DNA of 64,000 bases. Source: an uncultured Dehalococcoidia bacterium (GTDB lineage Bacteria; Chloroflexota; Dehalococcoidia; Lucifugimonadales; Australimonadaceae). The stretch lies in NCBI GenBank assembly GCA_958295525.1, contig OY282355.1, positions 2,351,931-2,415,930 on the forward strand, read 5' to 3'. Within the stretch, counting starts at the first letter, position 1; the number at the start of each line of letters is the position of its first letter. Positions 17,377-25,908 of this stretch are shown here, piece by piece. The position numbers and the translations under genes were made by a program. The notes under the pieces were generated by a model, which was not told the origin of the DNA, made no database searches, and saw nothing but the letters and a program-made list of their open reading frames with translations.

Positions 17377-18207
17377 ATGCGGCGTCTCTCGACGGTCGCG
17401 GAGTTGCGGGCGGCGCTGCGCGAGGCTCCGCGTCCGCTGGGGCTCGTGCCGACGATGGGGGCGCTGCACGCGGGGCACGTTTCGCTGATTCGCGCGGCGC
17501 GGAGCGAGTGCGCGGCGGTCGCCGTCTCCATTTTCGTGAATCCGCGGCAGTTCGGCCCGGACGAAGACCTCGAGCGGTATCCGCGCTCGCCGGACGCCGA
17601 CCTCGCCCTGCTGGAGCGTGAAGGCGCGGACTACGCATTCACGCCCTCGCCGGAGGAGATGTACCCGCCGGGATTCGCCGCGTCCGTTCATATCGAGGGG
17701 CCTGCGCTGCCGTTGGAAGGCGCTGCGCGTCCGTCGCACTTCGACGGGGTCGCCACGGTGGTGGCGAAACTGTTGCTGCAAGCGCAGCCCGACCGGGCGT
17801 ACTTCGGACAAAAGGACGGCCAGCAAGTCGCGGTGATCCGGCGGCTGGTCCGCGACCTGGACATTCCGTCGGAGATCGCCGCGCTCCCCACCGCGCGGGA
17901 AGCGGACGGCTTGGCGGTGAGCAGCCGCAACGCCTACCTGACGGCGGAGGAGCGGAGCGCGGCGCCGGTCGTCCACCGGGCGCTCGCGGCGGCGCGGGAC
18001 AAGTTCCGGGCGGGACAACAGAACGCGGCGGAGTTGGAGGCGGCGTGCCGCGGAATAATCGAGGCGTCGCCCTTAGCGTCGGCGGAGTACGTCGCGGCGG
18101 TCGACCCTGAGACGATGGCGCCCTGGAGCGGGCGAGGCCCGTGCATGCTGGCGGCGGCGGCGCGGATCGGAAACGTCCGCCTGCTGGACAACGTTTTGTT
18201 GGAGTGA
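17377..18207 (+). CDS. panC: Pantothenate synthetase
   Basis: 276 aa. Condenses pantoate with beta-alanine using ATP. Motifs: VPTMGALHAGHVSLIRAAR (the HxGH nucleotide site), IFVNPRQFGPDEDLERYPR, SHFDGVATVVAKLL, YFGQKDGQQVAVIRRLV and AVSSRNAYL (the KMSKS-like position). Last gene of the operon. The beta-alanine-forming panD is not in the window. Confidence 0.96.
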   Translation: MRRLSTVAELRAALREAPRPLGLVPTMGALHAGHVSLIRAARSECAAVAVSIFVNPRQFGPDEDLERYPRSPDADLALLEREGADYAFTPSPEEMYPPGFAASVHIEGPALPLEGAARPSHFDGVATVVAKLLLQAQPDRAYFGQKDGQQVAVIRRLVRDLDIPSEIAALPTAREADGLAVSSRNAYLTAEERSAAPVVHRALAAARDKFRAGQQNAAELEAACRGIIEASPLASAEYVAAVDPETMAPWSGRGPCMLAAAARIGNVRLLDNVLLE

Positions 18208-18223
18208 GGGGGCGCCCTGAGGC

Positions 18224-18262
18224 GGTTCCCGCGCAAGCAGGGGAATTCGGGGACAGGGGCGA
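18224..18262. repeat. Degenerate dispersed palindromic repeat
   Basis: GGTTCCCGCGCAAGCAGGGG followed by a GGGGACAGGGGCG tail resembles the extended form of the repeat family found elsewhere in the window, with several mismatches. Confidence 0.4.
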
Positions 18263-18282
18263 GTGGGCGACCTGCCCGCCCC

Positions 18283-19434
18283 CTAAATTTGTCCGGAGCG
18301 CTGGAGGATTTTGCCTTCGGTTGCGATAGTCGGCGCGACCACCAGTTCGGCGCGCTCGTGGAACTCGGGGATTGTCTGCGCGCCGACCATGCTCATACAG
18401 ATCTGCAGCGCGCCCACGAGGTTGTGCGTTCCGTCCGTCCGATGGCTAGGCCCGAACAGGACTTGCTCGAGGCTGGCGTGGACGCCGACGTTGACCCGCG
18501 TGCCTCGCGGAAGCGCCGGATGCGGGCTGGCCATTCCCCAGTTGAAGCCCTTGCCGGGCGCTTCCTGCGTCTGCGCGAACGGCGTTCCGATCATCACTCC
18601 GTCGGCGCCGGCGGCAATCGCTTTGCAGAGGTCGCCGCCGGTGCGGATGCCGCCGTCGGTGAGCACGGTCACGTACTTGCCCGTGCGCGCTTGGAACTCG
18701 TCCCGCGCCGCCGCGACTCCCAGCGTCGCCGACACTTGCGGCACGCCGACGCCCGTCACGTCGCGCGTCGTGCAGGCGGCGCCCGGCCCCACGCCCACGA
18801 GCACGCCGTCTATGCCTTGCTCCATCAATTCCATCGCCGCGCTCGCCGTAACCATATTCCCCACGATGACGGGCGCGTCCACTTCGCGGACGAGTTCGTT
18901 CAGCCGCAGCCCTGTGAAACTATTGGAGATGTGCCGCGCCGTCGTGACGGTGGACTGCACGACGATGATGTCGGCTCCGGCTTCAACCGCGACGGGCGCG
19001 AGCCGCTTGGCGCGCTGAGGCGTAACCGAGACCGCGGCCACCGCGCCCGTCGCTTTGATCTCCTGAACGCGCCTCTCCACCAGCGCTTCGTTGAATTCGG
19101 CGGCGTAGACGCGCTGCAGCGCGTCGGTGACGTTTTCGCGGGGGGCGGATGCGATTTCGCGCAGCGCGTCCGTTGGGTCTTCGTAGCGGCAGTAGAGCCC
19201 TTCGAGGTTCATCACGCCGAGCCCGCCCGCCCGCGCCATCAGCCCGGCGAACGCGGGGTCTACGATGGCGTCCATCGCGGAGGCGACGATGGGGATGGAG
19301 AAACTGTAGGGGCCGACGTCCAGTTGGGTGACGGAGAGTTCGGGGTTCGTGGTCACGTCGCCGGGGACGATGGCCACCTCCTCGAACCCGTAGGTCGCGC
19401 GCAGTTCCCTGACCCGAACTCCCAGTAGCGTCAT
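18283..19434 (-). CDS. guaB3: GuaB3-family IMP dehydrogenase
   Basis: 383 aa TIM-barrel protein without CBS domains. The catalytic loop is GPGAACTTRDVTGVGVPQ with the active-site Cys; it also has SIPIVASAMDAIVDPAFAGL and DGGIRTGGDLCKAIAAGADG for phosphate binding, and a C-terminal GTHNLVGALQ. GuaB3 proteins oxidise IMP to XMP or are uncharacterised IMPDH relatives, mostly in Actinobacteria, Cyanobacteria and Chloroflexota. Start at MTLLGVRVRELRATYGFEEV is family-like. Single gene with its own promoter. Confidence 0.88.
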   Translation of the reverse strand: MTLLGVRVRELRATYGFEEVAIVPGDVTTNPELSVTQLDVGPYSFSIPIVASAMDAIVDPAFAGLMARAGGLGVMNLEGLYCRYEDPTDALREIASAPRENVTDALQRVYAAEFNEALVERRVQEIKATGAVAAVSVTPQRAKRLAPVAVEAGADIIVVQSTVTTARHISNSFTGLRLNELVREVDAPVIVGNMVTASAAMELMEQGIDGVLVGVGPGAACTTRDVTGVGVPQVSATLGVAAARDEFQARTGKYVTVLTDGGIRTGGDLCKAIAAGADGVMIGTPFAQTQEAPGKGFNWGMASPHPALPRGTRVNVGVHASLEQVLFGPSHRTDGTHNLVGALQICMSMVGAQTIPEFHERAELVVAPTIATEGKILQRSGQI

Positions 19435-19468
19435 CGGCGCCCCCTCGGCGTTGCTGGTTGCGGAATGC

Positions 19469-19497
19469 AATCTAGCAAACGGCGGCGCGCGCGTCAA
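19469..19497 (-). promoter_or_regulatory. Promoter of guaB3
   Basis: On the minus strand: TTGACG (19497-19492), 17-bp spacer, TAGATT (19474-19469), about 35-40 nt before the start codon. Confidence 0.65.
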
Positions 19498-19541
19498 ACG
19501 CCGCGGGCGTCCGCCGGCCTAGAAGGGGCGAGGGCGGGTGC

Positions 19542-19570
19542 TTGCGATGATGCGGCAAGCCGCATATAGT
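19542..19570 (+). promoter_or_regulatory. Probable carB promoter with a long leader
   Basis: TTGCGA (19542-19547), 17-bp spacer, TATAGT (19565-19570). The predicted message has about 240 nt before the carB ATG. The leader contains a possible 23-codon reading frame (19599-19670) rich in Arg and Lys codons, but no clear attenuator or riboswitch. The remainder of the 380-nt gap shows nothing else. Confidence 0.5.
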
Positions 19571-19814
19571 GGTGCGCGGTATTTTGATGAGGCGCCAGTG
19601 ATGCGAACAATGTTGCGCGTACTTGAGCGCGCTGCGAAGCGCACCGGCGAGAAGAGCGGAAGCAAGCCGTGAACAAGGCGCTCCAAGCGTGCATCCCGAC
19701 CCAAGCCGCCCCAAGATGGACGCCTCTCGCGGGAACGATTGACGTCGTTGACGGCCGCGGGGAGGCGGAGCGGGCCGGATCGCCTTGCCCGCGCCGGGGA
19801 CGCAGGCTAACGGC

Positions 19815-22800
19815 ATGACCGCCCATCCTCCTCTTCGCAAGGCGATGGTCATCGGGAGCGGGCCCATCGTCATTGGGCAGGCCGCCGAGTTCGACTACGC
19901 CGGAACGCAGGCGTGCAAGGCGCTCCGCGAGGAGGGCGTCTCCGTCGTTCTCGTGAACTCCAACCCCGCGACGATTATGACGGACGAAGGAGTCGCGGAC
20001 GCGGTCTACATCGAGCCGCTGACGGTGGAGACGCTGGAGCGGATCATCGCCCGGGAGCGGCCCGACGGCCTGCTGCCGACGCTCGGCGGGCAGACGGGGC
20101 TGAACCTGGCGGTCGCGCTCCACGAGGCGGGTGCGCTGGAGCGTCACGGCCTGCGGCTGCTCGGCACGTCCATCGAGACGATCAAGACGGCGGAGGACCG
20201 CGAGTTGTTCCGCGCTTTGCTGGAGCGGCTCGGGGAGCCCGCGCCGCCAAGCGTCGTGGCGAACTCGACGGCGGAAGCGATGGAGGCGGGGCGCGCCCTG
20301 GGGCTGCCGCTGGTGGTGCGCCCCGCGTACACGCTCGGCGGAACGGGCGGCGGATTCGCGACGACGTGGGAGGAGTTGGAGGCCGTGGCCGCGAGCGGCG
20401 TCGCCGCGAGCCCCATCGGGCAGGCGCTCGTGGAACGCTCGATGCGCGGATGGCGCGAAGTGGAGTACGAGGTGATGCGCGACGCCGCGGACACCTGCGT
20501 GACGATATGCAATATGGAGAATCTGGACGCGATGGGCGTCCATACCGGCGACAGCATCGTCATCGCGCCAAGCCAAACGCTCTCCGACAAGGAGCATCAA
20601 ATGCTGCGCTCGGCGAGCATTCGGATCATCCGCGCGCTGGGCATAGAGGGCGGCTGCAACATTCAGTTCGGCCTGTCGCCGCATCCGGTCATCGGGGAGT
20701 CGCTGCCCGGAGGCGCTCCGGACCCAATGGAGTACTTCGTCATCGAAGTGAACCCCCGCGTGAGCCGGTCGTCGGCGCTGGCGTCGAAAGCGACGGGCTA
20801 CCCCATCGCGCGGGTCGCGGCGAAGATCGCGGCGGGCCGCAGGCTGGACGAGATTCCGAACGCGGTTACGCAGCGGACGAAAGCGGCGTTCGAGCCCGCG
20901 TTGGACTACTGCGTCATCAAGTCCCCGCGCTGGCCGTTCGACAAGTTCGCGCGCGGCGACCGCGCCATCGGAACGCAGATGAAGGCGACGGGCGAGGTGA
21001 TGGCGATAGACCGGGGTTTCGAGGCGGCGCTGCAGAAGGCCGTCCGCTCCATCGAACTCGGCGGGCGCACGCTGCTGTGGGAAGACCCCGAGTGGGAGGG
21101 ATTGCCCGCCGAGGCGCTCCCGCTCGATCCGACCGACGACCGCCTGTGGGCGATGGCCGCCGCGCTCCGGCGCGGAATGTCCGTTGACGCGCTGGCCAAA
21201 GCCACGCACGTGGATCCCTGGTTTCTGCATGGATTGGCGCGCATCGTGGCGATGGAGGAGCGTCTTCGGTCGGAGCCGCTCGACCGGATGCTGCTGTGGG
21301 AAGCGAAGCGCATGGGGACGCCCGACGACGCCATCGCCGCGCTGACGGGGCGGACGCGCGAAGAGGCGCGGGCGCTGCGCCGCGAAATGGGCGTAAAGCC
21401 CGTCTACAAAATGGTGGACACCTGCGCGGCGGAATTCGAAGCCGTCACGCCGTACTTCTACAGCGCTTATGAGCAGGAGAACGAGGCCGAGCCGCTGAAC
21501 GGAGAGAAAGCGGTGGTCGTCGGCAGCGGGCCCATACGGATCGGACAGGGCATCGAATTCGACTACTGCTCCGTCCACGCGGCCTGGGCGCTCAACGCGG
21601 CGGGCGTCAACTCCATTATGGTCAACTCGAACCCCGAGACGGTCTCCACCGATTTCGACACGAGCGACCGCCTCTACTTCGAGCCGCTCGACGAGGAGAG
21701 CGTCCGCGACATCATCGAGAACGAGGAAATCGGCGGCGCGTATCCCCCGTCGGTCGTGCAATTCGGCGGGCAGACGGCGATCAACCTGAGCCAGGCGATC
21801 AGCGCGGCGGGCCTGCCGATTCTCGGATCGTCGGCGGACGCGATAGACCTGGCGTCCGACCGCGAGCGCTTCGGCGGCCTGATGGCGCGCTTGGGCATTC
21901 CGCAGCCCCCGGGCGCCGCCGCGTTGTCCACGGAGGACGGCGTCGCCATAGCGGAGCGGCTGGGATTTCCCCTGGTCGTGCGCCCCAGTTACGTGCTCGG
22001 CGGACGGGCGATGGAGATCGTGGACAATCTGACGGAATTCCGCCGGTATCTCACCTGGGCTTTTGAGGCCGCCCCGGGCCGGCCTATCTTGGTCGACAAG
22101 TATCTGCAAGGCCGCGAGGTCGAAGTGGACGCCGTGGTGGACGGCGAGCAAGCGCTCATCCCCGGGATTATGGAGCACGTGGAGCGGGCCGGCGTCCATT
22201 CCGGCGACTCCATGGCGATATACCCCGCGCCGGGGCTTTCGCAGCGCGAACGCGACGCGATCGTGGACTACACGACGCGCATCGGGCTCGCGCTCGGCGT
22301 GCGCGGCCTAATGAACATCCAATACGTCATCGTGAACGAGAGCAGGCCCTTCGGCTTGACGGTGCCGGCCGACAGCGGACTCCCGTCGGTGTGCGTCATC
22401 GAGGTCAACCCCCGCTCGAGCCGCACCGTGCCTTTCATCTCGAAAGTCACGGGCATCCCGATGGTGCAACTGGCGACGAACGTAATGCTAGGGCGCTCCC
22501 TCGCGGATCAGGGGCGCGCGGGCGGCTTGCAGCCCGACCCGCCGATGACGAGCGTGAAAGCGCCCGTGTTCTCAATGTCCAAACTCACCGGAGTGGACAC
22601 CTACCTGGGCCCGGAGATGAAATCCACCGGAGAGGTGATGGGCATAGACGTGAGCCCGCGGGCGGCGGTCGCCAAAGCGCTGATGGCCGCAGGGCTGATG
22701 CTCCCGCCGGCCGGCCGGATCCTCGTCACCATCGCGGACAGGGACAAGGCGGACGCGGCGGCGTGGATCAAGGCGCTTGGCGCGATGGACTACGATCTGT

Positions 22801-23141
22801 ACGCGACCCGCGGCACGGCGGCGCTCCTGCGCGGGCTCGGGCTCGCCGTCAACGAAGTGAACAAGGTCGGAGAGCCGGAGCCCAACGCTTACTCCGTCGT
22901 CGCCGACGGCACGGTGGACGCCGTGCTGAACACGGTCGCGGAGGTCGCGCAAGCGCTGCGCGACGGATTCGAGATACGCCGCGCAGCGACGGAGCGCCGA
23001 ATTCCGTGCTATACGTCCGTCGACACCGCGCGGGCGGCGGTCGAAGCGCTGGCGTTCGGCGGCTCCGACTACAACGTCGCGCCCACGGTGGAGTACGTGC
23101 GCGGAACCGTGCAAGCGGCGGGGCGCCCGTCTGTGCAATAA
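19815..23141 (+). CDS. carB: Carbamoyl-phosphate synthase large subunit
   Basis: 1108 aa, slightly long for the family (about 1070). Makes carbamoyl phosphate from bicarbonate, glutamine-derived ammonia and 2 ATP, for pyrimidine and arginine synthesis. Two homologous ATP-grasp halves are clear: GSGPIVIGQAAEFDYAGTQA and GSGPIRIGQGIEFDYCSVHA. The extra length comes from two small insertions at equivalent places, just before FVIEVNPRVSRSSAL (about residues 288-302) and before VIEVNPRSSRTVPF (about 838-856). The C-terminal allosteric domain (residues about 960-1100) is present. An ATG at 19785 is possible, but the family start fits 19815. carA is not in the window. Confidence 0.96.
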   Translation: MTAHPPLRKAMVIGSGPIVIGQAAEFDYAGTQACKALREEGVSVVLVNSNPATIMTDEGVADAVYIEPLTVETLERIIARERPDGLLPTLGGQTGLNLAVALHEAGALERHGLRLLGTSIETIKTAEDRELFRALLERLGEPAPPSVVANSTAEAMEAGRALGLPLVVRPAYTLGGTGGGFATTWEELEAVAASGVAASPIGQALVERSMRGWREVEYEVMRDAADTCVTICNMENLDAMGVHTGDSIVIAPSQTLSDKEHQMLRSASIRIIRALGIEGGCNIQFGLSPHPVIGESLPGGAPDPMEYFVIEVNPRVSRSSALASKATGYPIARVAAKIAAGRRLDEIPNAVTQRTKAAFEPALDYCVIKSPRWPFDKFARGDRAIGTQMKATGEVMAIDRGFEAALQKAVRSIELGGRTLLWEDPEWEGLPAEALPLDPTDDRLWAMAAALRRGMSVDALAKATHVDPWFLHGLARIVAMEERLRSEPLDRMLLWEAKRMGTPDDAIAALTGRTREEARALRREMGVKPVYKMVDTCAAEFEAVTPYFYSAYEQENEAEPLNGEKAVVVGSGPIRIGQGIEFDYCSVHAAWALNAAGVNSIMVNSNPETVSTDFDTSDRLYFEPLDEESVRDIIENEEIGGAYPPSVVQFGGQTAINLSQAISAAGLPILGSSADAIDLASDRERFGGLMARLGIPQPPGAAALSTEDGVAIAERLGFPLVVRPSYVLGGRAMEIVDNLTEFRRYLTWAFEAAPGRPILVDKYLQGREVEVDAVVDGEQALIPGIMEHVERAGVHSGDSMAIYPAPGLSQRERDAIVDYTTRIGLALGVRGLMNIQYVIVNESRPFGLTVPADSGLPSVCVIEVNPRSSRTVPFISKVTGIPMVQLATNVMLGRSLADQGRAGGLQPDPPMTSVKAPVFSMSKLTGVDTYLGPEMKSTGEVMGIDVSPRAAVAKALMAAGLMLPPAGRILVTIADRDKADAAAWIKALGAMDYDLYATRGTAALLRGLGLAVNEVNKVGEPEPNAYSVVADGTVDAVLNTVAEVAQALRDGFEIRRAATERRIPCYTSVDTARAAVEALAFGGSDYNVAPTVEYVRGTVQAAGRPSVQ

Positions 23142-23174
23142 TTGTCGGCGACTCCCAACCAGCGTGAGGAATAG

Positions 23175-24926
23175 ATGGTTCAGGAACCCGGACAAACGCA
23201 GTTCCCCGAGCGAGAGGGCGCGCCTGCCGCGCCGTCGCGCAGCAGGCGCGGACGTCGGCCCTCGCGGGCGTCCGCCGACGCTCCCGCCGCCGCAAGCGAC
23301 TCCCCAGCCGCGCCCGAGACGTCCGAGGAGACGCAGCCCGCCGTATCGCGCAGCAGGCGCGGACGCCGCCCTTCGCGGACGAACGCCGCCGCTCCCGCCG
23401 CCGCTAGCGCCCCCCCTTCTGCATCCGAAGCGTCCGCGGAGGCGCAGCCCGCCGCAGCATCGCGCAGCAGGCGCGGACGCCGCCCCTCGCGGGCGAACGC
23501 TGACGCTCCCGCCGCCGCCGCAAGCGACTCCCCAGCCGCGTCCGAGACGTCCGAGGAGGCGCAGCCCGCCGTATCGCGCAGCAGGCGCGGACGCCGCCCA
23601 TCGCGGGCGAACGCCGACGCTCCCGCCGCCGCCGCAAGCGACTCCCCCGCCGCGCCTGAGGCGCCCGAGGAGGCGCAGCCTACCGCAACCTCCTCGCGCA
23701 GCAGACGCGGGCGCCGCCCATCGCGGACGAGCGCCGACGCTCCTGCCGCCGCCGCAAGCGACTCCCTCGCCGCGTCCGAGACGTCCGAGGAAGCGCAGTC
23801 TGCGGCGCCGTCGCGCAGCCGACGCGGACGCCGCCCCTCGCGGGCGAGCGCCGAGAAATCGCCGCCGTCCACCGACGCCGCGCCGGAGAAGAAGCGCGCC
23901 GCTCCCTTGATCCGCCCAGACGAGAGACGGACGACGGCGCAGGGCGCGGTCGCCGGAACGCCCGCGCAGCGGACGGAAGAGCCCCCCGGGAGCGAAGAGG
24001 CGTCCAGACGCGGAAGCCGCCGCGCCGGACGGCGGCGGGGCGAGCAGGAGGCCCCGGCGAAAGCCTTTATGCACCCCAGCGAAAAAGAGTTCGCCGACCT
24101 GCTGGACTACTACCAAATCAACTACCTCTACGAGCCGCGCTCGTTCCCCTTGCGCTGGGACGGAAGCCGCGTCGTGGAGATGTTCACCCCGGACTTCTAC
24201 CTGCCGGAGTACGACCAGTACTTCGAACTCACCACGATGAAGCAGAACCTGGTCACCCAGAAGAACCGGAAACTGCGGCGCGTCCGCGAAATGTACCCCG
24301 AGGTCAACGTCCAACTCCTCTACCGCAAAGACCTGATGCGGCTGATGGGCAAGTACGGGTTCGGGCCCCTCTCCGGCGTGTCCGTCGAAGGCACGGAGCG
24401 CGTGCTGTTCGACGAGGCGCTCGTGCAGCGGCGCGTGCGGGAACTCGGCGCGCAAATCACGGAAGACTACGCAGGCGAAGAGCCCGTGCTCATCGGCGTT
24501 CTGCGCGGCGTGGTCGTCTTTATGGCCGACCTGATGCGCGCGGTGGACTTGCCGGTGCAAGTGGAGTTCATGGAGATCACCCACTACGGCGAAGAGCGCC
24601 AGGAAAGCCTCGACGTCATCCGCGACGTGACGACCGACCTCAGCGGCAGGCACGCCCTCGTCGTGGAGGACATCGCGGACACCGGCCTCACGCTCCGCTA
24701 CCTCAGGGAGCACCTGCAAGCCAAAGGCCCAGCGAGCCTGCGCGTCTGCGCGCTCCTCGACAAGTCCGTGCGGCGGATGACGAATGTGCGGCTGGACTAC
24801 GTGGGCTTCGAGATACCGGACGAGTTCGTCATCGGCTACGGATTGGACTATGGAGGGCGGTACCGCAACCTGCCCTACATCGGCGTCCTCCAGCCGCTGG
24901 AGCCGAAGGCGGTCGCGCAGCGGTAA
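23175..24926 (+). CDS. Hypoxanthine phosphoribosyltransferase with N-terminal Arg/Ser repeats and nuclease-like domain
   Basis: 583 aa in three parts. Residues 21-223: six copies of SRSRRGRRPSR separated by 26-29-residue Ala/Asp/Glu/Pro spacers, predicted disordered. Residues 299-395: a PD-(D/E)XK-like fold with EMFTPDFYLPEYDQYFELTT and a following MKQ. Residues about 405-575: purine phosphoribosyltransferase with VVEDIADTGLTLRYL (PRPP loop), VLIGVLRGVVVFMADLMRA and the C-terminal FVIGYGLDYGGRYRNLPYIG typical of HPRT. It salvages hypoxanthine/guanine with PRPP. Lies 33 nt after carB, so both are nucleotide-synthesis genes on one message. M299 (24069) could start a core enzyme, but AGGA before 23175 and the uninterrupted frame support the long form. 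Confidence 0.85.
   Translation: MVQEPGQTQFPEREGAPAAPSRSRRGRRPSRASADAPAAASDSPAAPETSEETQPAVSRSRRGRRPSRTNAAAPAAASAPPSASEASAEAQPAAASRSRRGRRPSRANADAPAAAASDSPAASETSEEAQPAVSRSRRGRRPSRANADAPAAAASDSPAAPEAPEEAQPTATSSRSRRGRRPSRTSADAPAAAASDSLAASETSEEAQSAAPSRSRRGRRPSRASAEKSPPSTDAAPEKKRAAPLIRPDERRTTAQGAVAGTPAQRTEEPPGSEEASRRGSRRAGRRRGEQEAPAKAFMHPSEKEFADLLDYYQINYLYEPRSFPLRWDGSRVVEMFTPDFYLPEYDQYFELTTMKQNLVTQKNRKLRRVREMYPEVNVQLLYRKDLMRLMGKYGFGPLSGVSVEGTERVLFDEALVQRRVRELGAQITEDYAGEEPVLIGVLRGVVVFMADLMRAVDLPVQVEFMEITHYGEERQESLDVIRDVTTDLSGRHALVVEDIADTGLTLRYLREHLQAKGPASLRVCALLDKSVRRMTNVRLDYVGFEIPDEFVIGYGLDYGGRYRNLPYIGVLQPLEPKAVAQR
23235..23843 (+). repeat. In-frame tandem repeat array, six units of about 110-120 bp
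   Basis: Each unit encodes SRSRRGRRPSR followed by a variable Ala-rich spacer. Units 3-5 are the most alike. It lies wholly within the HPRT gene and keeps the reading frame, so it is a coding repeat and not a CRISPR array. Confidence 0.9.
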
Positions 24927-24959
24927 GCCCTGCGAAGGCCGCTGGCGACAAGGCGGAGG

Positions 24960-25030
24960 TTCGAGGGGATTCGCTGGCGCCGAAGGCCGCCAAACCTGAG
25001 ATTCGAGGGGATTCGCTGGTGCCGAAGGCC
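24960..25030. repeat. 29-bp direct repeat reaching into the tRNA-Leu 3' end
   Basis: Positions 24960-24988 and 25002-25030 agree at 28 of 29 bases. The second copy includes the CCA and the last 10 nt or so of the tRNA-Leu acceptor stem; the first copy is a free-standing duplicate 13 nt further downstream of the tRNA. Confidence 0.8.
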
Positions 25031-25102
25031 GGATTCGAACCGGCATGAGGTTGCCCTCAACGGTTTTTGAGACCGCCGCGTCTACCCTTCCGCCACTTCG
25101 GC
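25017..25102 (-). tRNA. tRNA-Leu (CAA)
   Basis: 86 nt with CCA encoded. Acceptor pair GCCGAAG/CTTCGGC, anticodon loop CTCAAAA giving anticodon CAA (reads UUG), long class II variable arm, T-loop GGTTCGAATCC. Third gene of a Phe-Gly-Leu tRNA run on this strand. Confidence 0.95.
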
Positions 25103-25203
25103 CCGCCGACAATTATACCGCATGGCGGCGCCTTGCTCAGGGGATTGCTGCGCCATCAACGAACAGCCCCTGCGAACGCATCGAGGGCTAACCGTAGGAA
25201 AAC

Positions 25204-25278
25204 TGGAGCGGAAGACGGGATTTGAACCCGCGACCTTCTCCTTGGCAAGGAGACGCTCTACCACTGAGCCACTTCCGC
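25204..25278 (-). tRNA. tRNA-Gly (GCC)
   Basis: 75 nt with CCA encoded. Acceptor GCGGAAG/CTTCCGC, anticodon loop TTGCCAA giving GCC, T-arm GCGGGTTCAAATCCCGT. Lies between tRNA-Phe and tRNA-Leu. Confidence 0.95.
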
Positions 25279-25328
25279 TCGCTGCGGACCGACCTTCCGG
25301 CGCGGAGTCCGGACTCGATACTGTCAAC

Positions 25329-25404
<76 letters not shown>

Positions 25405-25416
25405 CCGGTCTCTTCC

Positions 25417-25445
25417 ATGCTACGGATTGGCCTTGCCCATGTCAA
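25417..25445 (-). promoter_or_regulatory. Promoter of the tRNA Phe-Gly-Leu unit
   Basis: Minus strand: TTGACA (25445-25440), 17-bp spacer, TAGCAT (25422-25417), about 6 nt before the expected start of the transcript just ahead of tRNA-Phe. Confidence 0.7.
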
Positions 25446-25459
25446 CCTGCTGAACCGCC

Positions 25460-25855
25460 TCATTCCCACACGCGGGCGTAAGGGCGTATGCGCTCGTAAG
25501 TCGCCGGGCCAATGCCGGAGACGGCCATCACCTGATCAATGCGGTCGAACGGGCCGTTCTCCTCGCGCCACGCGACGATGCGCGCCGCAAGCGTCTCGCC
25601 GATGCCCGGAAGCGCGGTCAGTTCGCTTGCGGAAGCGGAGTTGAGATTCACGGAGAGCGCGTCGCCGTCCTGGACGGAAGAGTCCTCGGCGGGCGCGGCG
25701 GACCCGGACACAAGAGCGGCGTCAGGGGTAGGAGCGGGAGCAATGATCTCAATGCCGGGGCTCGGTTCAGGCGCGACCATCAGCCAGACCGCGCCAGCGA
25801 ACGCGAGGAGCGCGATAAGGCTGAGGGAGACCTGATAGGCGCCGCGCCAATCCAT
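25460..25855 (-). CDS. ComEA-like DNA-binding protein
   Basis: 131 aa. One N-terminal membrane segment (about residues 8-28), a Pro/Ala-rich linker and a C-terminal double helix-hairpin-helix: VNLNSASASELTALPGIGET, ARIVAWREENGPF, VMAVSGIGPATYERIRPY. ComEA receptors bind incoming double-stranded DNA at the cell surface during transformation; short single-pass versions like this are common and some serve other roles. No comEC is present. Not obviously in an operon with its neighbours. Confidence 0.88.
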   Translation of the reverse strand: MDWRGAYQVSLSLIALLAFAGAVWLMVAPEPSPGIEIIAPAPTPDAALVSGSAAPAEDSSVQDGDALSVNLNSASASELTALPGIGETLAARIVAWREENGPFDRIDQVMAVSGIGPATYERIRPYARVWE

Positions 25856-25908
25856 CGCGGGAGACTTTAGCACATCGGCGACTGCCGCGTCCGCTCCTGC
25901 GGCGCGCG

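Noticed and set aside
16408-18018. Open frame of 536 codons opposite panB/panC
   Set aside because: Arg-rich shadow of two well-supported genes.
19599-19670. 23-codon leader peptide gene before carB
   Set aside because: No clear ribosome site and no attenuator structure; kept only as a possibility under the leader finding.
19494-22199. Long open frame (901 codons) on the minus strand
   Set aside because: It is antisense to carB; its translation is Arg/His/Asp-rich without any domain, as expected for the shadow frame of a high-GC gene.
23235-23843. Regularly spaced repeats resembling a CRISPR array
   Set aside because: The units keep one reading frame, code for similar peptides in both repeat and spacer, and no cas genes are near.
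22572-25112. Long open frame (846 codons) on the minus strand
   Set aside because: Antisense to carB and the HPRT gene; composition and lack of motifs mark it as a shadow frame.
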